Source of the DNA: an uncultured Oscillospiraceae bacterium
Lineage (GTDB): Bacteria; Bacillota; Clostridia; Oscillospirales; Ruminococcaceae
Direction: 5' to 3'
Assembly: GCA_910577365.1 (NCBI GenBank)
Contig: CAJTMU010000003.1
Coordinates: 25,171 to 89,170, forward strand
DNA length: 64,000 nt
The notes below the pieces were generated by a model that saw only the letters and a program-made list of their open reading frames with translations, was not told where the DNA came from and did not search any database. Position numbers and translations under genes: made by a program. The first letter of the stretch is position 1. Each line of letters begins with the position of its first letter. Of this stretch, positions 44,534 to 52,297 are shown piece by piece.

Positions 44534-44980
44534 ATGAAGAAAACCTTTAGCAATAATTTTACTTTTAATAGGCACTTCAGCCGCTTTGTTCGCTTTGGCG
44601 TTTATGTACATTGTGCTGATGCTTTGTGCCGGTTATATCGGTGTTTTGATAGATATTGCCGTGACACTTGCGGCGGGAATGGGCATTGACCGACTGCGCA
44701 GGCTGTTCCGAAACAAATGCGGATAAAAGCGCCTGTTTTCTTTCTCGCTGCATATCTGCCGTCAATCATAGGCTCGGCGGTATATCTCGCGGGGGTGATA
44801 TATCTGAATAATATGGGTTATTTAGAGGGATTTCTCGGAGGGCTCGGAGAACTGCTCCTGGGATATACCTGGATAGTTGCCGCGGCGGCTTTTGCGGCAG
44901 TGGGAGGTCTGTACCTGCTTATCTCCTTTATAATCGAAAAGTGCGGGGCGGAGGAAAGTACTCCCCTAAAAAATCAATGA
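44534..44980 (+). pseudogene. tandem family member 3, broken by two frameshifts
   Basis: From ATG 44534 (SD AAAGGGA) the conserved frame PLAIILLLIG is reached only after removing one A in an AAAA run. It then runs to IDRLRRLFRNKCG and hits TAA. One inserted base restores IKAPVFFLAAYLPSIIG, which is open to 44980. The repaired protein is a third paralogue of the two upstream genes. Two indels so close suggest real decay, though homopolymer error is possible. Confidence 0.75.
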
Positions 44981-45002
44981 ATATTATGGAAAGGTGAATA
45001 AT

Positions 45003-45917
45003 ATGAACCCGAAAATTGAACAGCTTATACAGAATATTGAAAAGGTGATAATAGGTAAGCGTGGTGTGGTTGAGAAGATAGTCTGCGCCATGCTCGCGGA
45101 GGGTCACGTGCTTATAGAGGACGTGCCCGGTGTGGGAAAGACGCTGCTTGCGGAAACGCTGGCGAAATCAGTTGCGGGCAGCTTCGGGCGCATACAGTTC
45201 ACTCCCGACCTTATGCCTTCCGATGTTATTGGCTACACCATGATAGACCCCGCGACGGGCGTGGAGACATACCGTGATGGCGGAGCGATGTGTAATTTTC
45301 TGCTTGCGGACGAGATAAACCGGACATCTCCCAAGGTGCAGTCTGCGCTGCTGGAGGCTATGGAGGAACTTCATATATCCGTCGACGGCGTTACCCACAA
45401 GCTGCCCGTGCCCTTTATGACGCTTGCCACGCAAAATCCCATCGAAACCTACGGCACATATCATCTTCCCGAGGCGCAGCTTGACCGCTTTCTTATGCGG
45501 CTTTCGGTGGGCTATCCCGACCGCGCGGCGGAGCTGCTTATGCTGGACAGAATGCCGCATAGGCTTGAGGTAGAAGCGGTCATGAGCCTTGAAGAGGTCA
45601 TGCGGCTGCGAGAGGCGGCGAGCCGCGTTACGGTTTCCGAGGCAGTACGGGCATATATTCTTATGCTTGTTGGAGCTACTCGAAACACTGGTGAGGTGAA
45701 GCTCGGAGCAAGTCCGCGTGCCTCCATAGCGTTGTTCAAGGCGGCGCAGGCTATGGCGCTGATGAATAACCGCGCGTTTGCAACTCCCGACGACGTTAAA
45801 GCGGTAGCTGTCCCCGTGTTGGCGCACCGCGTGATACTGGCGGCGGGTCAGAGCGAGTACAAGACAAGCGAGGAGATAATTGAAAAGCTGCTTGCCGATA
45901 CGGCAATACCCGTTTAG
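45003..45917 (+). CDS. MoxR-family AAA+ ATPase
   Basis: The 304-aa product matches MoxR ATPases: Walker A EDVPGVGKT, LLADEINRTSPKVQSALLEAM (Walker B and sensor region), ATQNPIETYGTYHLPEAQLDRF and a C-terminal lid. MoxR proteins act as chaperone-like ATPases, usually beside DUF58/VWA proteins and a transglutaminase; none is here, only a 98-aa protein 2 nt downstream. ATG 45003 fits the AAAGG spacing better than GTG 44994. Confidence 0.9.
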   Translation: MNPKIEQLIQNIEKVIIGKRGVVEKIVCAMLAEGHVLIEDVPGVGKTLLAETLAKSVAGSFGRIQFTPDLMPSDVIGYTMIDPATGVETYRDGGAMCNFLLADEINRTSPKVQSALLEAMEELHISVDGVTHKLPVPFMTLATQNPIETYGTYHLPEAQLDRFLMRLSVGYPDRAAELLMLDRMPHRLEVEAVMSLEEVMRLREAASRVTVSEAVRAYILMLVGATRNTGEVKLGASPRASIALFKAAQAMALMNNRAFATPDDVKAVAVPVLAHRVILAAGQSEYKTSEEIIEKLLADTAIPV

Positions 45918-45919
45918 AA

Positions 45920-46216
45920 ATGAATACGATATTTGTTTCGGTGACCTTTTTCTCAGGAAAACGAAAAGCGCCGCCATGTCTTACAAACGGAAGGTATTAT
46001 CCTCATATTTTGGTAAAGGGTGACAGCGAGTATCTGGGCGTTTGCTTTGTTGACGGTACGGAATGTGTCTTTGACAGCGAGGCATATGCCGAGGTATTAC
46101 CCTTGTATGACGGTGTGGGATACCATAAATTAAAGGTCGGTACGGAATTCTTTATAATGGAGGGCGGGAATGCCGTGGGCGAGGGAACGGTTGATGATAT
46201 CGGCGGTTTGGATTGA
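45920..46216 (+). CDS. small beta-barrel-like protein, 98 aa
   Basis: The 98-aa product begins 2 nt after the MoxR stop. Its middle, YYPHILVKGDSEYLGVCF, and FFIMEGGNAVGEGTV near the end resemble the domain-2/3-like beta barrel of EF-Tu-related small proteins. Function unknown; co-translation with the MoxR gene suggests a linked role. Confidence 0.55.
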   Translation: MNTIFVSVTFFSGKRKAPPCLTNGRYYPHILVKGDSEYLGVCFVDGTECVFDSEAYAEVLPLYDGVGYHKLKVGTEFFIMEGGNAVGEGTVDDIGGLD

Positions 46217-46579
46217 ACATATTAAAAAACAGTATTGTATTTTGATCTGTCAAAAAGTCGTGAATCGTGAAATCCCTTGCAAATACCGGCTTTTTGCATA
46301 TCAAGTCACTTAAAACAATAATGATTTTTGACACTTTGGTACTAAATGAAGCTCGAATTTCATATGGCGGATGAAACGATAAGGACAGATATAAAAAATA
46401 CCATACCATACGAGGGCAAACGCACTTGTGGTTGGCGGGCAAAGCTCGTTCATCTTGACTGTTAACAAAAGTGGCTGACTTTACTGTTTTGTACAGGATA
46501 ACATTATGATTGAAAAATTCATATACAGGTGCTATGGTATATGGCATATAAATCGACAGACTGGAGTTCGGAGAATCGT
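46217..46579. other. intergenic region without a supported gene
   Basis: About 360 bp. I see no gene, no clear promoter and no repeat copy in it. Confidence 0.5.
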
Positions 46580-47182
46580 ATGAAGATAAATATCAGACTT
46601 GAAGAAGAAAAAGATTATCGAAGAGTAGAGGAAATAACGAGAGCCGCATTCGATTATCCCGATAGAATCAAGCGAGGTCAGATTGGTTGTCCTTATGAGC
46701 ATTGGATGGTTCATGAGTTGAGGCAGCGTGATGGTATTATGGCACTAAGTTTCGTTGCCGAACTGGAAAATGGAACGATTATCGGACACATTATTTGCAG
46801 CAATGCTGTTGTTAAAAAGGAGAATCAGGTGCTTCCTGTCCTAAACTTTGGTCCTTTAAGTGTGTTGCCCGAATATCAGCGTCAAGGGGTTGGAAAAGCA
46901 CTTGTTCAGGCAATGATAGAACAAGCGAAAAGGATTGATTACGGCGCAATTTTATTTTTTGGCAGACCAGAGTACTATCCGCAGTTTGGTTTTAAAGAAG
47001 CGATATTTTATGAAATATCAGACTCAGAGGGTTTTAATTATCCTGCATTTATGGCTATGGAATTGAAGGAAGGATATTTAAAAGATATTCGAGGGGGAAA
47101 ATATTTTGAATCGGATATTTATAATGATGAGCTGAATCTTGAGACAGTGAGAGCTTTTGATAGAGAATTTGCAAATAAATAA
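46580..47182 (+). CDS. GNAT acetyltransferase, YhbS-like
   Basis: The 200-aa product starts at ATG 46580 behind GGAG. It carries NFGPLSVLPEYQRQGVGKAL (acetyl-CoA loop), FGRPEYYPQFGF and the opening IRLEEEKDYRRVEEITRAAF that mark the YhbS subgroup. YhbS-like proteins acetylate small molecules or proteins of mostly unknown identity. It begins the AT-rich accessory stretch that runs to about 54 kb. Confidence 0.85.
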   Translation: MKINIRLEEEKDYRRVEEITRAAFDYPDRIKRGQIGCPYEHWMVHELRQRDGIMALSFVAELENGTIIGHIICSNAVVKKENQVLPVLNFGPLSVLPEYQRQGVGKALVQAMIEQAKRIDYGAILFFGRPEYYPQFGFKEAIFYEISDSEGFNYPAFMAMELKEGYLKDIRGGKYFESDIYNDELNLETVRAFDREFANK

Positions 47183-47878
47183 CTTTTGGTTTGTATAAGG
47201 ATTTAAGGTATTCCTAACAAGCAAAGTTCGCTCTTATTGCCGCAGACGGAAATGATTGTTTTTTCGGAAAGGGTACCCCCTTTCCTATGCTTGCTAAGAA
47301 ACTTTGAATTGATAATTAAAACAATAGTACTTATCCCAAACGTTACGCAGTTAAAGGGCGGTTTTTGGGAAAAGGTATAATCGCCGTGCTCTATCAGTTT
47401 TAGTGTCTGTAATGTCTTTGTTTGCAACGCTTATTGAACCTTAAATTCGTAACATAATGGCGTAAAGCAAGGTAGTCCGAAATTGTCTTTGTGGGCATGA
47501 TAACACCGCCCTATGCCCTTTATATATTATTATTTGTGGTGCTAAATTGGTGCCAAACTCTACAAGACTAACTTGTACAGAGATATAAAGCGATAAACAA
47601 ATATATATGAAAAATCTTTGCTTTAAGGCACTTTTAAGAATTTATATAAATGCTTACAAAAACATATAAGACAATTTTTGCCCATCAAATCAATAAAAAA
47701 TCATCGATAAAAGCGAAGTTCAGCACGCGCAGGCGGCATGAATGCGGTAACGGTTTCTGAAATTGGCGAACAAAAGACGGGTATTAGCGCAAATGCAACC
47801 ATCGGTTGCGGATTTTTCAGCGGTAGTTGATTGTGTGCTACGGCGGATCGCGGTATAATCTGAGTAAGGAGGTAAAAA
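47183..47878. other. intergenic region of about 700 bp
   Basis: It contains a perfect palindrome GGAAAGGG-TACC-CCCTTTCC (47266-47285) and, at its end, a -10 TATAAT (47854-47859) with a poor -35 (TTGTGT, 47831-47836) for the XRE gene. No reading frame is convincing. Confidence 0.5.
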
Positions 47879-48334
47879 ATGTTGTCCGAAAAAATATATA
47901 AACTCAGACGAAAAAGCGGGCTGTCGCAGGAACAACTTGCGGAGAAGATAGGAGTTTCAAGGCAGGCTATTTCAAAATGGGAAGGAGGATCATCAACTCC
48001 TGAACTGGATAAATTGATGGCTTTAAGCGAGTTTTTTAATGTCACAATAGATGAACTGACAAGTGAGCAGGATATTAACGCCGATACTGTGGATAAGGAA
48101 CGAAAAACAGTCCGCGATTCAGGCAAATCGACGGAAAGCAAAATCGGAATTGGTATGTGTTTGATGGGCGCCGCCTGCCTGTGCCTGTTCGGAATTTTTA
48201 TGCTTATTCAGCCGTCCGCATTCAGTCAGATTAACGAATCATCAGTGATTACGCTGAACGGCGCAGGAATTCTTGTTATTCTTTTTGTGCTTTTTATGGT
48301 GATAGGAATGGTTATGATACTCAAAAAGAAATAA
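47879..48334 (+). CDS. XRE regulator with membrane segments
   Basis: This 151-aa protein has an N-terminal helix-turn-helix (LSQEQLAEKIGVSRQAISKW, residues about 16-35), a short charged linker and two hydrophobic helices in the C-terminal half. AAGGAGG precedes ATG 47879. The layout is a shorter relative of the regulator at 37348. The next small membrane gene begins 18 nt downstream and is probably in the same operon. Confidence 0.85.
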   Translation: MLSEKIYKLRRKSGLSQEQLAEKIGVSRQAISKWEGGSSTPELDKLMALSEFFNVTIDELTSEQDINADTVDKERKTVRDSGKSTESKIGIGMCLMGAACLCLFGIFMLIQPSAFSQINESSVITLNGAGILVILFVLFMVIGMVMILKKK

Positions 48335-48352
48335 GTTATGGAGGTGTTTCAG

Positions 48353-48589
48353 ATGAGAAACAAATGCTTGTCTTATCTTTTTGCTGCGATGTCAATTTTG
48401 CTGTCAAATGTTATGTGTGTCACGACCGCATATAATTATTGCAGCATGCAGTGGTGCGAACAATATGCCGGGTGCAGTGCTCCGGCAAGCGTTGCTTTTT
48501 TGTTAATTATCCCATTTGCTTTTGCAATTGTGGTATGTGCTGTTCTGTCATGGTTTTTTCACAGGCGTTTTTGTAATTCGGTCAAATAA
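48353..48589 (+). CDS. small membrane protein, 78 aa
   Basis: ATG 48353 is preceded by GGAGGTG with ideal spacing; ATG 48338 would overlap the SD. The protein has two hydrophobic segments and several cysteines between them. It is probably cotranscribed with the XRE gene and may be its target or partner. Unknown family. Confidence 0.65.
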   Translation: MRNKCLSYLFAAMSILLSNVMCVTTAYNYCSMQWCEQYAGCSAPASVAFLLIIPFAFAIVVCAVLSWFFHRRFCNSVK

Positions 48590-48696
48590 TAAGGTGCATT
48601 GCATGCTTTAACGCTTGGCTAAGGAATCGCTTATTAAAGCTAAGTGTAACACAATCAGCCCCATGGGTTCCCGCGTTTGAGCGGGGCGATTGCGCT

Positions 48697-48783
48697 TTGC
48701 TCAGAGCTTCCCTGAGCAATAACATTTTAGTGCCGCGGCACTCATCGTTAGTGCTTGACATTTCATGGACAATATGTTATAAT
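48697..48783 (+). promoter_or_regulatory. hairpin, palindrome and strong promoter before the DUF4272 gene
   Basis: A TTGCTCAG/CTGAGCAA stem (48697-48719) is followed by a perfect 14-bp palindrome AGTGCCGCGGCACT (48729-48742). Then come TTGACA (48755-48760), a 17-bp spacer and TATAAT (48778-48783). The palindrome could be an operator just upstream of the -35. Confidence 0.7.
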
Positions 48784-48821
48784 TATAAAAAGATATTAAG
48801 TGCGGGACAGGGGGAATCCAA

Positions 48822-49514
48822 ATGTTTCTAAAGAAAAACGGGCTGACAAGAAAACAGCGCACGGAGAAGCTTCTGCAAGGCTTTAATATAAGCATAAATC
48901 CTAACCTGCCCGAGATAAAATCGGAGGATAATGTGAGTATAAAATCCCCCGAGGAAATAGTCAGGCGGGCAGTGACAGCGTTTATTACGGCGCAAATAGC
49001 GATAGATATCTGCAACGACAACGGCGCGGCGGAATCTGCGGAGTTTTTCACGCCGATAATGGAGCGCTTCGGTCTTATGGGTGAGCTTACTGATGATGAG
49101 AAAGTTTATTTCAATCTATCAGAATGTGACAATATATCCAAGGGCGAGGCTTGCCAGATTGAGTGGCGGCTTGAAATGTGCATTCCGCTGTTTTGGGCGT
49201 GCGGGTTTTGGAAAAAGATAGAATTTCCAAGTGAAATGACTGATACCAGTAAGCTTATAACGCTTATTGGCGGTTGTGAAAGCTTTGATGAGCTGATGTC
49301 CCATGTGAAAATGCGTACAGCTTCTGAGATACTCGATGGTGCGGACGCTGCGTTCCGTATGGACTGGGCTTGCGTTGAGGCGCGGATAAAGAATGATAAG
49401 TCAATTTCGGGTCAGCTTAGCCATGACGTGGTAGTTGAGCAGCACAAGGGCTTTAATTGGCTTATAGGCGCTTATGACGCGGAGGATTGGGACAGCGTAA
49501 AGCCGCATACATGA
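48822..49514 (+). CDS. DUF4272-like protein
   Basis: This 230-aa cytoplasmic protein resembles DUF4272: a paired-helix N-terminal region (SPEEIVRRAVTAFITAQIA), IEWRLEMCIPLFWACGF, ILDGADAAFRMDWACVEARI and a C-terminal EQHKGFNWLIG. Members are of unknown function and often occur in accessory regions. GGGGGAAT is the SD for ATG 48822. It has its own strong promoter. Confidence 0.7.
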   Translation: MFLKKNGLTRKQRTEKLLQGFNISINPNLPEIKSEDNVSIKSPEEIVRRAVTAFITAQIAIDICNDNGAAESAEFFTPIMERFGLMGELTDDEKVYFNLSECDNISKGEACQIEWRLEMCIPLFWACGFWKKIEFPSEMTDTSKLITLIGGCESFDELMSHVKMRTASEILDGADAAFRMDWACVEARIKNDKSISGQLSHDVVVEQHKGFNWLIGAYDAEDWDSVKPHT

Positions 49515-49530
49515 TTTTTAAAGGTTGAAT

Positions 49531-49873
49531 ATGAACAAAACTAATGTTTCTTTTTTGGAGTAAGCATATAGGGCGGATAGCGCACTTTCTTTTTCGGCGG
49601 AGCCTAATGTATCGGTCAAAGAATTTGAGTATATGGCTGACATAGATTAAAATATACTTGAGGTCGGCTGAGGGGAAGGTCAGAACGAAATTTGTCTGGC
49701 GAAGCATGGTTTTGGTAGCGTTGACGCTTTTGATATTTCGGAAGCGAGTTTTTTAAAACTGAAAAGGCTTTAGATGCTGTTCGTATGGCATTAAGAATAA
49801 GAACAAATATGTTGTTAAAGTTGAAGCATGGCGGGATATAATAAATCACCAGCTTTTTAAAAGATTTCTTTGA
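49531..49873 (+). pseudogene. decayed class I methyltransferase gene
   Basis: From ATG 49531 one frame reads FLE-stop-AYRADSALSFS, EFEYMADID-stop-NILEVG-stop-GEGQNEICLAKHG and VDAFDISEA, clearly a SAM-binding motif I and II of TehB-like methyltransferases. The invariant Cys/Gly after EVG is now TGA. After a frameshift the sequence continues KNKYVVKVEAWRD. Three in-frame stops and an indel show it is dead. Confidence 0.75.
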
Positions 49874-50137
49874 AGCATGCACTATGTTTGATTTTAACAT
49901 TGATAGATTGTGTATTGCTGTTAATTTTAAATAGATATGTCTGTTTTTTAATACCTTGTATGAAGGCGGTGAAATTGGTATACTATTTAAATGGGCTACT
50001 GATAATTACATATTGGTTTTTTGAATATAAGAAATTCACCTTAACGTAATTGGCCTGTTCGCTGGATAGGTCATCATTACTACATATGAGTTTCTTATGT
50101 GGATGTTTGTAGTTAAAAACAAAAGAAAAATTAATAT

Positions 50138-50194
50138 GCGCCCGTGGTGGAACTGGCAGACGCGCCGGATTTGGGCAGCGTTACTTTAGTGGAG
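50138..50194 (+). repeat. tRNA-Leu 5'-half element A
   Basis: Bases 50138-50174 match the 5' half of the intact tRNA-Leu at 52052 with two changes, through the anticodon-loop region. Instead of the 3' anticodon stem and T arm it continues GCAGCGTTACTTTAGTGGAG, a tail shared by elements B to D. Confidence 0.75.
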
Positions 50195-50202
50195 ATTTTT
50201 GC

Positions 50203-50231
50203 TTGACAAATTCACGAAAATCTTGTATAAT
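50203..50231 (+). promoter_or_regulatory. strong promoter at the head of the tRNA-half array
   Basis: TTGACA (50203-50208), 17-bp spacer, TATAAT (50226-50231), pointing at the cargo genes. It lies just after element A; the TTGACAAAT segment corresponds to TTGTCAAAT in elements B and C. Confidence 0.75.
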
Positions 50232-50279
50232 ATTATTATGCTTATTGTCGATTTGATGTTAAATGGCGAGAAATAATAC

Positions 50280-50392
50280 GCACCTGTGTGGAAATTGGCA
50301 TACGTGATAGATTTGGACAGCGTTACTACAGTGGAACATTGCCGTGTGAGAATGCCTGAAATTAAAATCTGCTTGTCAAATCGAAATATGCG
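50280..50392 (+). repeat. tRNA-Leu 5'-half element B with leader tail
   Basis: A diverged tRNA-Leu 5' half (GCACCTGTGTGGAAATTGGC onward) is followed by ACAGCGTTACTACAGTGGA, a variable stretch, and GAAATTAAAATCTGCTTGTC. AGATTT (50309-50314) can pair with AAATCT (50365-50370). The element ends at the GGAG SD (50393) of the kinase gene. Confidence 0.7.
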
Positions 50393-50403
50393 GAGATAGT
50401 GAT

Positions 50404-50991
50404 TTGAAAGATTTTATTTTTATTACGGGAGCAAGCGGTATTGGTAAAACTACTTTAGCTAACGGACTGCTTGAGTACTATAAAACGACGTGTGTAGAAC
50501 AGCATATGGTGCCTGAATTTATTTCACGAGACGGAAATGAGCCGATGACTGGAGAGCTTGAAGAATTTACTTGCTGGGAAAATCAGGTAGCAATGCTTAT
50601 GTGTTTTCATAGACTTGGTTATAAAAATATAATTGCTTCCGATATTGATGATTTAAGAACTGCTGATATACCAATTGTTTTTAAAGGGACTGATTTTATT
50701 ACAATAAAACTCATATGCAGTGATTTACAGCAGATTCAAGAACAGATGAGAAACCGCCCAAATAACGGACTTATAGATTTTGAACTGCAGCAAAAGATGA
50801 ACGAAAAAAATATTAAACGAAATCCTCTTATTAACGAAGTGGAAATTGATGTTGCGGGTAAATCAATCCGAGAAGTATTTGAACGAGCAGTAAATATTAT
50901 TGATACTGTGCCCTCCTGTTTTGATTATGAATACATTAAACCTCCAAGAGAAATGTTTTATTCATGGGTTTTTGCGAATGGATTAAGGTGA
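50404..50991 (+). CDS. P-loop NTPase/kinase-like protein in the tRNA-half array
   Basis: This 195-aa protein starts TTG 50404 with GGAG 7 nt upstream. The Walker A motif FITGASGIGKTTLAN opens the protein, as in small kinases or AAA-like nucleoside kinases; IVFKGTDFITIKLICS and EQMRNRPNNG resemble a lid/base region. Other catalytic residues are not obvious. The gene is AT-rich and lies between elements B and C, fitting a mobile cargo role. Confidence 0.7.
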   Translation: MKDFIFITGASGIGKTTLANGLLEYYKTTCVEQHMVPEFISRDGNEPMTGELEEFTCWENQVAMLMCFHRLGYKNIIASDIDDLRTADIPIVFKGTDFITIKLICSDLQQIQEQMRNRPNNGLIDFELQQKMNEKNIKRNPLINEVEIDVAGKSIREVFERAVNIIDTVPSCFDYEYIKPPREMFYSWVFANGLR

Positions 50992-51035
50992 ATTTTCATT
51001 TATTGGGAGGATAAAATAGGCGGAAAATTTAATAT

Positions 51036-51148
51036 GCGCCCGTGGCGGAACTGGCAGACGCGCCGGATTTAGGGAGCGTTACTATAGTGGAGCAATTGAT
51101 GCTGGAAAATGTTTGAAATTAAAATCCGGTTGTCAAATCGGAGTTTAT
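51036..51148 (+). repeat. tRNA-Leu 5'-half element C with leader tail
   Basis: The first 38 nt equal the 5' half of the intact tRNA-Leu(UAG) including the anticodon TAG, then GAGCGTTACTATAGTGGAGC. The distal GAAATTAAAATCCGGTTGTC matches element B. CCGGATTT (51063-51070) pairs perfectly with AAATCCGG (51122-51129). It leads straight into the GGAGG SD of the next gene. Confidence 0.8.
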
Positions 51149-51158
51149 GGAGGTAAAT

Positions 51159-51476
51159 ATGTTGACATTTTCTATTATTGTTTTTTCAGTAACAGTACTT
51201 TTGACAATATTCGGTGCTATTATTTATAGTGGCAATACAAAGCTGATACACTCTTACCACCAAACAAAAGTAACCGATAAGAAGGAATACGGCAAAGCTT
51301 TCGGCAAGTCCGTGTTTGTGCTTTCAGCAACGACATTGCTTAGTGGTATCGTTGCTTTATTGGATGATTCTGATATGATTGCAATTATCGCTGTTGCAAT
51401 TCTTGTTATTGGCATAGGTATTGGTATTGGCTGTATTGCTGCGGTACAAAAGAAATATAATAAAGGCATTTTTTAA
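51159..51476 (+). CDS. small membrane protein, 105 aa
   Basis: ATG 51159 follows GGAGG by 5 nt; ATG 51147 lies inside the SD region and is rejected. The product has an N-terminal membrane helix, a short basic stretch (KKEYGKAFGK), and two further helices, the last a repetitive Ile/Gly segment. No family recognised. Cargo between elements C and D. Confidence 0.65.
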   Translation: MLTFSIIVFSVTVLLTIFGAIIYSGNTKLIHSYHQTKVTDKKEYGKAFGKSVFVLSATTLLSGIVALLDDSDMIAIIAVAILVIGIGIGIGCIAAVQKKYNKGIF

Positions 51477-51534
51477 ATGCCCATTTGTAGTGTTGTTTAT
51501 TTGTTGAGAAAATAGGAATTCGCGGGGATTAAAA

Positions 51535-51882
51535 ATGATACAAAAAATTAATTTGAAAGATAGTGCTAACTCGATTGATGAGTTGTTTTTATATAAGAGA
51601 ATTGGCACGCTTAACAATCACATGTTGAATGTGTTACAGGCTGAAAATAGGACTCTGGATTTTCATATACACGAAAATTCCGACGAAATGTTTTATTGTA
51701 TTGAGGGCGAGTTTGATATTGAATTTGAGGATGGATTAACACATCTGCATGATGGTGATTTTATAATTATACCCAAAGGCACAAAACATCGTCCTGTCTG
51801 CAAAACCTTAGTCAAGTGTCTTTTGATTGAGGTGGAAGGAACTTTAAATAAGGACAATACAGGCGGTGCCTACAAAGATTAA
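51535..51882 (+). CDS. single-domain cupin protein
   Basis: The 115-aa product has both cupin motifs: HIHENSDEMFYCIEGE (motif 1 with two His and Glu) and DGDFIIIPKGTKHRPVC (motif 2). It probably binds a metal; small cupins of this kind act as isomerases, dioxygenases or ligand sensors. GGGGATT is the SD. It lies 58 nt after the small membrane gene and may be cotranscribed with it. Confidence 0.85.
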   Translation: MIQKINLKDSANSIDELFLYKRIGTLNNHMLNVLQAENRTLDFHIHENSDEMFYCIEGEFDIEFEDGLTHLHDGDFIIIPKGTKHRPVCKTLVKCLLIEVEGTLNKDNTGGAYKD

Positions 51883-51945
51883 ATTGATTTCTATTCATCA
51901 AATTCCAATTTGTATGGAAGATAAAATAGACGGAAAATTTTATAT

Positions 51946-52046
51946 GCAGGTATGGCGGAATCGGCGTACGTAATAGATTTAGGCAGTGTTACTACAGTGG
52001 AGTTTTCCTGTTGCTGTCGGGCAGGTAAGAAATCGGCAGAAACTTG
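51946..52046 (+). repeat. tRNA-Leu 5'-half element D
   Basis: A third 5'-half variant (GCAGGTATGGCGGAATCGGC onward) precedes GCAGTGTTACTACAGTGGAG. The 30 nt before it (GATAAAATAGACGGAAAATT) match the 30 nt before element C, so the repeat extends upstream of the tRNA part. It ends six bases before the intact tRNA. Confidence 0.7.
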
Positions 52047-52051
52047 AATAA

Positions 52052-52134
52052 GCGCCCGTGGCGGAACTGGCAGACGCGCCGGATTTAGGTTCCGGTGGGA
52101 AACCGTGCAGGTTCGATTCCTGTCGGGCGCACCA
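52052..52134 (+). tRNA. tRNA-Leu (anticodon UAG), CCA encoded
   Basis: An 83-nt class II tRNA with acceptor GCGCCCG/CGGGCGC, the D arm, anticodon stem CCGGA/TCCGG around loop TTTAGGT (anticodon TAG 52086-52088) and a long variable arm. The T arm GCAGGTTCGATTCCTGT and encoded CCA follow. It is the only complete tRNA in the window and sits at the downstream end of the half-element array. Confidence 0.95.
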
Positions 52135-52297
52135 TAAAGAGGCTAAAAAGATATAGCCAAAGAAAGGCTCGATAAAATTGGGCTTTTTTCCGTTTTAAAC
52201 AGTGATTTTAAGGTTATAAGTAATAAATATTTTAAAATTTTTTATAGTGGGCAGATTTTAACTTACGCGTAACAAAATATGGATGAAAGGATAATAA

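Noticed and set aside
47183..47500. A possible 74-aa minus-strand gene near 47203-47427
   Set aside because: No SD, no domain, and the stretch includes a perfect palindrome; it looks non-coding.
50138..52046. Elements A to D as functional tRNA genes
   Set aside because: They lack the 3' anticodon strand, T arm and acceptor complement, so they cannot fold as tRNA.
50138..52046. Elements A to D as integron attC sites
   Set aside because: GTTACTA does not fit the GTTRRRY core and no IntI-like gene is present.
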